From Candidatus Zixiibacteriota bacterium (GTDB taxonomy: Bacteria; Zixibacteria; MSB-5A5; CAIYYT01), in NCBI GenBank assembly GCA_963205155.1, contig CAUJJY010000202.1, positions 1 through 7,727 of the forward strand: a stretch of DNA of 7,727 bases, written 5' to 3'. The notes beneath the pieces were generated by a model. The model was not told where the DNA came from, ran no database searches, and saw only the letters and a program-made list of their open reading frames with translations. Both the position numbers and the translations under genes were made by a program. This document shows positions 1-6,700 of this stretch, piece after piece (position 1 is the first letter of the stretch; each line of letters opens with the position of its first letter).

Positions 1-181
1 TGACTATGATTTCCTTCTCTTCATCGATGATTATCGCGGCGGCTACGGCAACTACGACCACAATGATATGGTAGTTGGCGGTAAGTTTGCCAGCAGTGAT
101 GAAGTGCCTGAACCGGCCACAATCGTCCTTCTGGGAATGGGACTTGTGGGTGCCGGGATTGCTCGCAGATTCCGCAAGTAA
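1..181 (+). CDS. PEP-CTERM sorting-domain protein, 3' end only
   Basis: Only the last 59 codons are visible; the gene enters from the left edge and stops at TAA 179-181. The C-terminus has the full PEP-CTERM layout: a VPEP motif, a hydrophobic run (TIVLLGMGLVGAG) and a basic end (ARRFRK). In that family the tail directs export and is recognised by exosortase in the inner membrane, so the mature protein is probably secreted or surface-attached and often linked to extracellular polysaccharide. Upstream of the tail is an acidic, aromatic stretch with FLLFIDDYR and NDMVVGGKF. This resembles the Asp-rich end of DUF4114-type domains (the D-Y/F-N-D-M-V pattern) often found just before PEP-CTERM tails. 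The DUF4114 assignment is tentative; the PEP-CTERM tail is clear. Start, signal peptide and main domain lie outside the window. A terminator follows 26 bases after the stop, so this gene ends its transcription unit. Confidence 0.87.
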   Translation, partial: DYDFLLFIDDYRGGYGNYDHNDMVVGGKFASSDEVPEPATIVLLGMGLVGAGIARRFRK

Positions 182-207
182 TTGATTCCGATATCTTTGA
201 ATTTCCG

Positions 208-234
208 AAAGGCAGCCAACCGGCTGCCTTTTTT
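208..234 (+). terminator. intrinsic terminator of the PEP-CTERM gene
   Basis: A perfect 7-bp stem, GGCAGCC (211-217) with GGCTGCC (222-228), closes a 4-base AACC loop and is followed by six T (229-234). The A residues at 208-210 can pair with the first three T, so it could also work on the opposite strand. It lies 27 bases after the upstream stop codon and separates that gene from gdhA. Confidence 0.92.
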
Positions 235-335
235 GTTTGCACCACTGCATATCCCCCTCATTTAGTCCTTAATTTGCTCGAAACAGGATATAGTGAAATA
301 ATTCACAAAATTTGCCGTGCATTGCTCGCAAATCC

Positions 336-364
336 TTGACAAACCGCTCTCGTTTGTCTAATTT
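336..364 (+). promoter_or_regulatory. sigma70-type promoter upstream of gdhA
   Basis: A consensus -35 hexamer TTGACA lies at 336-341. Two overlapping -10 readings are possible: TAATTT at 359-364 with the ideal 17-base spacer, or TCTAAT at 357-362, which matches the consensus better (5 of 6) with a short 15-base spacer. Either puts the transcription start near 368-372, just before the first leader hairpin. The -35 box is strong, but the start site is not proven. Confidence 0.68.
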
Positions 365-375
365 GCGGCGTTATG

Positions 376-394
376 AGGGGAGAGGTACTCCCCT
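376..394 (+). promoter_or_regulatory. leader hairpin 1 (5' end of gdhA transcript)
   Basis: The inverted repeat GGGGAG (377-382) / CTCCCC (388-393) has a 5-base loop AGGTA, extended by an A-T pair (376/394). It would fold almost immediately after the predicted transcription start. It is followed by only three T, so it is better read as a 5'-end stabilising or regulatory hairpin than as a terminator. Its CCCC arm could also pair with the GGGGG arm of hairpin 3 (472-476), giving two mutually exclusive folds. Confidence 0.5.
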
Positions 395-414
395 TTAAGT
401 TACAGGAGTGACAC

Positions 415-466
415 AGAGAGCCCGGCATGTACATTCACCTTCGAAACGATGCGGCGGCTCTTTTTT
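415..466 (+). promoter_or_regulatory. terminator-like hairpin in the gdhA leader (possible attenuator)
   Basis: AGAGCC (417-422) pairs with GGCTCT (456-461), extendable through a G-U and an A-U pair (415-416 with 462-463). An inner stem GCAT (425-428) / ATGC (449-452) is topped by a large loop. The helix runs straight into a T6 tract (461-466). The form is that of an intrinsic terminator about 95 nt after the predicted start and about 100 nt before the gdhA start codon. It could be an attenuator or the 3' end of a short RNA. The stem is modest and has internal mismatches, so confidence is limited. Confidence 0.35.
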
Positions 467-470
467 GTGA

Positions 471-504
471 AGGGGGATTTCCCCCTACTGCACATCCGTT
501 GCAG
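471..504 (+). promoter_or_regulatory. leader hairpins 3 and 4 (paired)
   Basis: Two adjacent hairpins follow the T-tract. AGGGGG (471-476) / CCCCCT (481-486) is a perfect 6-bp stem with an ATTT loop. CTGCA (488-492) / TGCAG (500-504) has a 7-base loop. With hairpins 1 and 2 this gives four stem-loops in about 130 bases of leader, more than expected of ordinary spacer. No U-tract follows, so neither is a terminator. Confidence 0.42.
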
Positions 505-550
505 CGAACCTCCAATGATCAAGATACCGATTTTCCGTTTGGTTACGGGA

Positions 551-557
551 AGGGAGA
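551..557 (+). promoter_or_regulatory. ribosome binding site of gdhA
   Basis: AGGGAGA lies seven bases before the ATG at 564 (spacing measured from G556). It is a good purine-rich Shine-Dalgarno and supports this start over the internal Met codon at residue 11. Confidence 0.75.
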
Positions 558-563
558 ACTTTC

Positions 564-1850
564 ATGAAGAGCGATTCGTTTAACCCCTTTGCGATGGCGC
601 AGCAGCAGTTTGACAAAGCTGCCGAGTTCCTGAATCTCGACAGCGGCACTCGCGAACTACTGCGCTGGCCGTTGCGCGAATATCAATTCAGCATCCCCGT
701 CCGCATGGACGACGGCAAGACCAAGATATTTCGCGGATTCCGGGTCCAGCACAATGACGCCAGAGGCCCGAGCAAAGGTGGTATTCGATTCCACCCGCAA
801 GAAACCGTGGACACGGTTCGTGCACTGTCAATGTGGATGACTTGGAAATGCTCCGTCGTCAATATTCCGCTCGGCGGTGGCAAAGGCGGCGTCATTTGCG
901 ACCCGCATAATCTTAGCCAGCATGAACAGCAGCAAATCTGTCGCGGTTGGATCCGCCAGCTTTGGCGCAATGTCGGTCCATTGGCCGACGTCCCTGCTCC
1001 CGATGTCATGACCAATGCCCAGCATATGCTTTGGATGCTCGATGAATACGAAGCCATCGTCGGCGAAAAGAGCCCGGGTCTGATCACCGGCAAACCGGTC
1101 GGCATGGGCGGCTCACTGGGCCGTACTGAAGCCACCGGCTATGGTGTAATGTACACCGTCCGCGAAGCTCTGAAGCTTATGAATGTTAAGCCCGAGAACA
1201 CCACCGCGGCGTTTCAGGGATTCGGAAACGTTTCGCAATACGCACTCCAACTGTACCAACGCATGGGTGGCCACGCAATCTGCGTTTCCTGCTGGGATCA
1301 AAAAGACCAGACATCATACACCTATCGCAAAATGTCGGGCATCAGCTTCGACGAACTCATGAGCATCGTCGATCGCTTCGGCGGCATCGACAAAACGAAA
1401 GCCAAGGATCTCGGTTACGAGATCCTTCCGGGCGGTGCCTGGATTGAGCAGGATGTCGATATCCTGGTTCCAGCCGCAATCGAAAACCAGGTAACTGCCG
1501 AAACAGTGCAGAAGATCTCCAAGAAAGTTCGCATTGTCGCCGAAGGCGCCAACGGACCGACCACTCCGGAAGCCGACAAGGTTTTTGAAGATCGCGGAGT
1601 CTTCATGATCCCTGATTTCCTTGCCAACGCCGGCGGAGTTACCTGCAGCTACTTCGAGCAGGTTCAGAGCAACATGAACTACTTCTGGGAAAAAGATGAA
1701 GTTCTTGGAAAGCTCGATATCAAGATGACGTCGGCATTCTCCGATGTCAGCGATCTTGCTAAAAAGAAGAAACTGTACATGCGGGACGCGGCCTATATGA
1801 TCGCCGTCAGCCGCGTGGCACAGGCCTGTCGCGATCGCGGCTGGGTCTAG
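564..1850 (+). CDS. gdhA: glutamate dehydrogenase (Glu/Leu/Phe/Val dehydrogenase family)
   Basis: This 428-residue protein has the usual length of the small hexameric enzymes. It should reversibly deaminate glutamate to 2-oxoglutarate and ammonium in the cytoplasm, using NAD(P). The catalytic set is complete and spaced as in the Clostridium symbiosum enzyme: K71 in KGGIRFHP, K95 (24 residues on), K107 in PLGGGKGG (12 on) and D147 in PAPDVMT (40 on). Thus the substrate carboxylate and catalytic lysines and the catalytic Asp are all present. The Rossmann domain carries GFGNVS (219-224). After the second strand the sequence reads VSCWDQKD (241-248); Cys243 sits where many NAD-dependent members have Asp (VSDS), so cofactor choice cannot be read simply. 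S362 and the SYFEQVQ segment form the C-terminal part of the substrate pocket. The gene has its own promoter, leader and terminator and is probably monocistronic. Leucine or valine dehydrogenase activity is less likely given the length and the motifs. Confidence 0.95.
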   Translation: MKSDSFNPFAMAQQQFDKAAEFLNLDSGTRELLRWPLREYQFSIPVRMDDGKTKIFRGFRVQHNDARGPSKGGIRFHPQETVDTVRALSMWMTWKCSVVNIPLGGGKGGVICDPHNLSQHEQQQICRGWIRQLWRNVGPLADVPAPDVMTNAQHMLWMLDEYEAIVGEKSPGLITGKPVGMGGSLGRTEATGYGVMYTVREALKLMNVKPENTTAAFQGFGNVSQYALQLYQRMGGHAICVSCWDQKDQTSYTYRKMSGISFDELMSIVDRFGGIDKTKAKDLGYEILPGGAWIEQDVDILVPAAIENQVTAETVQKISKKVRIVAEGANGPTTPEADKVFEDRGVFMIPDFLANAGGVTCSYFEQVQSNMNYFWEKDEVLGKLDIKMTSAFSDVSDLAKKKKLYMRDAAYMIAVSRVAQACRDRGWV

Positions 1851-1865
1851 TTTCTTAGTCAAATA

Positions 1866-1920
1866 ACAATTCGGGTTTCGCGCCAGGCAATCAGCCTTTG
1901 CGCGGAACCCGATTGTTTTT
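1866..1920 (+). terminator. intrinsic terminator of gdhA
   Basis: A long imperfect stem joins ACAAT-CGGGTT-CGCGC on the left (1866-1883, with one bulged T and one G-U pair) to GCGCGGAACCCGATTGT on the right (1900-1916). A small inner stem AGGC/GCCT (1885-1888 / 1894-1897) sits in the loop. Five T follow (1916-1920). This cleanly separates gdhA from the next gene. Between 1921 and 1972 I could not find a convincing promoter for the downstream pair. Confidence 0.85.
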
Positions 1921-1972
1921 GTTGGTAAGCGAGCCAATTCGCACCTCTTTGGATTAAGCTCGGCGCGCTACC

Positions 1973-1977
1973 AGAGG
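1973..1977 (+). promoter_or_regulatory. ribosome binding site deciding the start at 1983
   Basis: AGAGG lies five bases before ATG 1983 but only two bases before the in-frame TTG at 1980. The ATG is therefore the better start, although the frame opens one codon earlier. Confidence 0.6.
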
Positions 1978-1982
1978 TTTTG

Positions 1983-3716
1983 ATGCAACAGCACAAACTA
2001 ACCCCTTTCGATCGACAGACATTCGAATCTACCGGTACCATTTCCTTCATCGGGTCTGGCTCCATCGGTGGCAAAGCTCAAGGTCTTGCGCTTGTGAAAG
2101 ACTTGGTCATTCCCAAGATTGACCAATCGCTGCTGCCCTCGTTGAGCGTCAACATGCCGACAATGACCGTACTGGCGACCGAACTCTTTGATGAGTTCAT
2201 GGCTGAAAATCGCCTTTATGATGTTGTTCATGATGAAAGTTTGCGCGATGACCAAATCGCCCACTACTTTCTTGAGGCAAGCCTTCCCGCCAAAGTTGTC
2301 GGCGATCTTCGAGCGCTCTCGAACAAGGTTCGCAACCCTCTGGCTATACGCTCTTCTAGCCTGTTCGAAGATGCCTTGCGCGAACCATTTGCCGGCGTCT
2401 ACGCCACGAAAATGATTCCCCATCACAGTGAGGATCCCGACTACCGTTTCCGCGCCTTGACCGAAGCCATTAAATACGTCTATGCTTCAACCTTTTTCCG
2501 CGACGCACGGAATTACATTAGAACGACGCACCAATCACCTGACCAGGAAAAGATGGCCGTCATCATCCAAAAGGTCGTTGGCTTCGGCAGGAATTATCGC
2601 TTTTACCCTGTCATATCCGGTGTCGTGCGCTCTTACAACTTCTACCGTTCCGGAAACGCCAAGCCGGAGGACGGAATTGTCAGCCTCGCACTTGGATTAG
2701 GGAAGACTGTCGTTGAAGGCGGCAAGTGTTGGACGTATTCTCCGACATTTCCTCTGGCGAATCCTCCTTACAAATCGATTAAAGCCATGTTGTCTGATAC
2801 ACAGACCTCGTTTTGGGCCGTGAATCTTGGTCATGTTCCCTACGATCCGTTAAACGAAGCCGAGTACTTAATTCAGTGTCCTCTTGAAGCTGCCGAGCAG
2901 GATGGTTCACTTCAATTTGTTGCCTCTACATACATTTCCGACAATGACCGCATTGTAACCGGCATTAATGCCAATGGGCCTCGGTTGGTGAACTTCGCGC
3001 CAATGCTCAAATCAAATCAGCTTGGCCTCAATGATGCGATTCGCTATCTGCTCAAATTATCCGAGGCGGCCGAGGGCCACGAGATCGAAATGGAGTTTGC
3101 CGTAACAATCAATACCGAAGGCGATCCACAAGCCAAATTCTGGATTCTGCAGATACGCCCCATGTTCGTCTCGCACTCCCGCGTTGATGTTTCCGTTGAT
3201 GAGCTGCTTGAAACTGACAATATCGCCGCATCTGAGAGGGTACTCGGCAACGGCGCAATCAATACGATTCGCGATGTTGTCTTTCAAAAACCGCAAGTAT
3301 TTACCGACAAAGAGTCATGGAAGATCGCCTCTGAACTTGAGGAACTGAATCACAAACTGGTAGCGATGGGACACCCTTATCTGATGATAACTTTCGGCCG
3401 TCTGGGAACGACCGATCCTCCCGCCGGAATTCCTGTCAGCTGGTGGCAGGTTTCGGGAGCGAAGGTCATCATCGAAACTTCTCTGCCGGGCATAGACGTC
3501 GAACTCTCCCAGGGATCACATTTCTTCCATAATGTGATAAGTTCGCAGGTCGGATATTTTTCGATACCACATAGCAGCCGGTTTAGTATAGATTGGGACT
3601 GGCTAAATCGCCAGACAACCGTCAGCGAAACCGAATTTGTACGTTATGTCAAACTTAGTATGCCCTTGCGCATCAAAATCGATGGCCGCAATGGGCGAGG
3701 ATTGATCAAGGCATGA
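1983..3716 (+). CDS. orphan PPDK_N-type ATP-grasp protein (PEP/pyruvate-binding domain), short paralogue
   Basis: From ATG 1983 the protein has 577 residues. Residues 20-395 form an ATP-grasp domain of the pyruvate phosphate dikinase / PEP synthase N-terminal family. It has the glycine-rich lysine motif GSIGGKAQG (K31), IRSSSLFED (R123 to D130) with FAGVYATK after it, EMEFA (E369, E371) and LQIRP (Q390, R392), the usual ATP and metal residues. Two parts of a real dikinase are absent: the swivelling phosphohistidine domain (no TSHAA-like motif) and the C-terminal TIM barrel. Instead residues about 413-530 form a second domain with NG-I--I-DVVF, ITFGRLG (R473) and LSQGSHFF (H513), followed by a tail with IDWDWL and PLRIKIDGRNGRG. 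No signal peptide or membrane segment is seen, so it should be cytoplasmic. The stop overlaps the next start as ATGA, so the two genes are probably co-translated. Database names are likely to be 'PEP/pyruvate-binding domain protein' or 'pyruvate, phosphate dikinase'; full dikinase activity is not supported. The reaction is unknown. Confidence 0.85.
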   Translation: MQQHKLTPFDRQTFESTGTISFIGSGSIGGKAQGLALVKDLVIPKIDQSLLPSLSVNMPTMTVLATELFDEFMAENRLYDVVHDESLRDDQIAHYFLEASLPAKVVGDLRALSNKVRNPLAIRSSSLFEDALREPFAGVYATKMIPHHSEDPDYRFRALTEAIKYVYASTFFRDARNYIRTTHQSPDQEKMAVIIQKVVGFGRNYRFYPVISGVVRSYNFYRSGNAKPEDGIVSLALGLGKTVVEGGKCWTYSPTFPLANPPYKSIKAMLSDTQTSFWAVNLGHVPYDPLNEAEYLIQCPLEAAEQDGSLQFVASTYISDNDRIVTGINANGPRLVNFAPMLKSNQLGLNDAIRYLLKLSEAAEGHEIEMEFAVTINTEGDPQAKFWILQIRPMFVSHSRVDVSVDELLETDNIAASERVLGNGAINTIRDVVFQKPQVFTDKESWKIASELEELNHKLVAMGHPYLMITFGRLGTTDPPAGIPVSWWQVSGAKVIIETSLPGIDVELSQGSHFFHNVISSQVGYFSIPHSSRFSIDWDWLNRQTTVSETEFVRYVKLSMPLRIKIDGRNGRGLIKA

Positions 3717-6700
3717 GCGATCACACACCCCCAACCGACAAACTGCTCTGGTTCCTTCGCGAACGTGCCAAAGAACTTAACTGCCTCTATCGAATCGAAG
3801 AATGGCTCAACAAGTCGGATGCCACTCTCGAACAGGTCTGCATGGCTATTATCGAGGCAATCCCGGCAGGCTGGCAACACCCCGAGTGCTGTCAGGCGCG
3901 CATTGTCCTCGAAGACGCTACCTACACAACTTCCGGGTTACGAGAATCTCCGTGGGGTATGTCGGCTCCGCTCAAAGTCTTTGATCAAATCCTCGGCACA
4001 CTAAGTGTCTATTACACCCAGCAAATGCCGATTGAAGACGACGGACCATTCCTCAAGGAAGAACGCAAACTCCTCACCACTATCGCGGAACGACTGGCAA
4101 GCCACATTGCCTTCCAGAAAATGCGCTCGGTCTACAATCAATATAATACCGCGGAAAAAGAACTGGTTGAGCATGCCCGCCCTGAATGGCGCGTCGTGCT
4201 TGATTTGCTTAGGCGAACCGATCGCAATCTCTTCCTGACGATTTCGAGCAAGATGCTGAACTACCTTTGTTGGAGCGGTGTCGAAGAGGCCAAAGTATTA
4301 ACGCAATACTATGACCCTGAACAGTCGTCCGATGCAGCTTCGCTCCTGTCAGACTCCAACGTCCCGCATCGCAAACGCGTCGCACTTCAGGGCAATGATT
4401 TTATCAGCGACGAAACCTTTAAGATTGCCTCCGATAATCTAACGCCCGCCGAAATCCTTTCCTTCATCCAGAGGTGGATTCAACAGGACAAACTTAGCTT
4501 TCTGATCAAAACCTTGGCGAATATCAATACGCCGCTTTCGGAACTGAACGAAGCAATTCGCCGTTTTCATCGCATGGCGCCGGAAGGAATTGATATTCCG
4601 ATTAACACCAAGCGCGGACTTCTGGTATCGCTCATTCGACGCATCTTCTCCGAAGACCTGCAGTATATCAACATTGCCAAGAACTACACTGATGTCTACG
4701 ACATCTTCGAGTTGCTGCAAAATGTGATCTATCTCCCGGGCTCACACGGAAAGTTGGGTGGAAAAGCCGCAGGCATATTCCTCGCCGGACAAATCTTAAA
4801 GAAATCTGTTGAGAGCGACCCATTGCTGGCGCACATCAAGACTCCAAAAGCCTGGTACATCAGCTCTGACGTCGTCCTGCACTTCATGAGCTACAACAAT
4901 TTCGATGAAGTAATCGAGCAGAAGTATAAGGATGTTGAACAGATTCGGTTGGAATATCCCAACGTCGTGCAGACTTTCAAGAATGCGGTGTTTCCGACAG
5001 AAATTCTGAAAGCGCTCTCCGTCGTGCTTGATGACTTCAGCGATCACCCCCTGATCGTTCGCAGTTCAAGTCTTCTCGAAGATCGCGCCGCCGCGTCATT
5101 TTCGGGAAAATACAAGAGTCTCTTTCTGGCCAATCAAGGGACGAAGGAGGAACGTCTTGAAGCTCTGCTGGATGCGATTGCTGAAGTGTATGCCTCCATA
5201 TTTGGACCTGATCCGATCGAGTATCGCGCCGAGCGCGGCTTGCTCGATTTTCACGAAGAGATGGGCATCATCATCCAACAAGTGATCGGAACCAAAGCCG
5301 GTAAATACTTCCTCCCCACTTTCGCGGGCGTGGCGTTTAGCCACAATGAACTGCGCTGGTCGCCGCGAATTCACCGCGATGATGGCTTGATCCGAATCGT
5401 GCCGGGACTCGGTACCCGCGCTGTTGACCGCACCAGCGACGACTATCCCATCTTGATTTCACCGGGACAGCCGGGGCTGCGGGTTAATGTCACCGTCGAT
5501 GAAATGGTGCGCTATTCGCCCAAGATGATTGATGTCATAAATCTGGAAACCAACACTTTTGAAACCCACCATATTGATGAACTGCTGCATGAATTCGGCG
5601 ATGAGATCCCGCTGATCGACCAAATCGTGTCAATCGATAAAGGCGATCACATTCAGCGCCCGCTTGGCCATATCGACTTCAATAGTGAACGCTTAGTCGT
5701 TACCTTTGAAGGGCTGTTGACCAAGACGGATTTCATTGCGCAGGTTCGATCAATCCTTAAGACTCTGGAAGAAAAACTTGGGACTCCGGTGGACCTTGAA
5801 TTTGCTCACGACGGCACCGACTTCTACTTGCTCCAATGTCGTCCGCAAAGCCACTCCGATGACAGCGCGCCCGCGTCGATCCCAAAAGATGTTTCACCGG
5901 AGAGGATTATTTTCACGGCTAATCGCTATGTCACCAATGGAAGGGTGCCGGACATCACGCACTTGGTGTATGTCGACCCGCAGAAGTACGGCGCAATTAA
6001 GGATCGGCAACAACTGTTGTCGGTGGGTCGCTGTATCAGTCGACTAAATCAGATTCTGCCGAAACGACAATTCATTCTCATGGGACCCGGCCGATGGGGT
6101 AGTCGCGGCGATATCAAACTTGGCGTCAGCGTTACCTACTCGGATATTAATAATATCGCAATGCTGATCGAGATTGCTCGTCAAAGTGGACACTATGTTC
6201 CCGACCTGTCCTTTGGAACTCACTTCTTCCAGGACCTCGTGGAAGCGAAGATTCGTTATCTGCCGCTATATCCCGATGACGGTGCAAATATCCTCAATGA
6301 AACATTCCTGCAACAGTCCCGCAATATCCTGCTGGAGGTATTGCCTGAATTCGAACAGCTCGTCGGTGTAGTGCGGTTGATCGACGTACCGCAAAGTGCT
6401 TCCGGACAGGTTGTCCACGTACTGATGAACTCCGATCTGGATCAGGCAATCGCCATACTCGCTGCCCCGCGTTCTGTTGTGCAGGGTCAGTGGGAAGAGC
6501 CTCTTTTGACCGGATCATCGGGTGAACACTATTGGCGCTGGCGCTTCAATATCGCCGAACAGATTGCGGCGATGCTCAATCCGGTAAGATTTGGCGTCAA
6601 AGGATTCTATGTCTTCGGTTCAACTAAGAATGCCACTGCCGGTCCGGGAAGCGACATCGATCTGCTGATTCACTTTGCTGGAACGCCTGAACAGAGGCGG

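Larger units (their letters stand above)
235..563 (+). other. gdhA upstream intergenic region and leader
   Basis: This stretch of about 330 bases has no convincing gene. The first 100 bases (235-335) are AT-rich. A TATAGT hexamer at 289-294 resembles a -10 box but has no good -35 partner. A good promoter lies at 336-364, so the gdhA transcript would carry a leader of about 195 nt. The leader contains four short inverted repeats, described separately. I compared the leader by eye with the common riboswitch cores I know (c-di-GMP, glycine, TPP, fluoride, preQ1, glutamine) and recognised none. Confidence 0.75.

Noticed and set aside
21..261. Two minus-strand ORFs opposite the PEP-CTERM gene
   Set aside because: They run across the intrinsic terminator and mirror the PEP-CTERM coding frame; neither has a ribosome site or motif.
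376..396. Leader hairpin 1 as an intrinsic terminator
   Set aside because: Only three T follow the stem, and it lies within about 25 bases of the predicted transcription start.
427..567. Short ORF of 46 codons (MYIHLRND...GELS) whose TGA overlaps the gdhA ATG as ATGA; possible leader peptide
   Set aside because: The nearest AGGAG (404-408) is about 18 bases upstream, too far for a ribosome site. The ORF runs through the leader hairpins, and the peptide shows no run of regulatory codons and no recognisable similarity.
1314..1937. Minus-strand 207-codon ORF opposite the end of gdhA
   Set aside because: It is antisense to an unmistakable gdhA reading frame and crosses its terminator; the protein has low-complexity mirror composition and no recognisable motif.
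1921..1972. A promoter for the two-gene ATP-grasp operon in the gap after the gdhA terminator
   Set aside because: TTGGTA at 1922-1927 has no -10 partner at 16-18 bases. Some promoter is expected because a terminator precedes the gene, but I cannot point to one.
1980..1982. TTG start for the 577-residue protein, one codon upstream of the ATG
   Set aside because: It is only two bases from the AGAGG site, while ATG 1983 has a proper five-base spacing.
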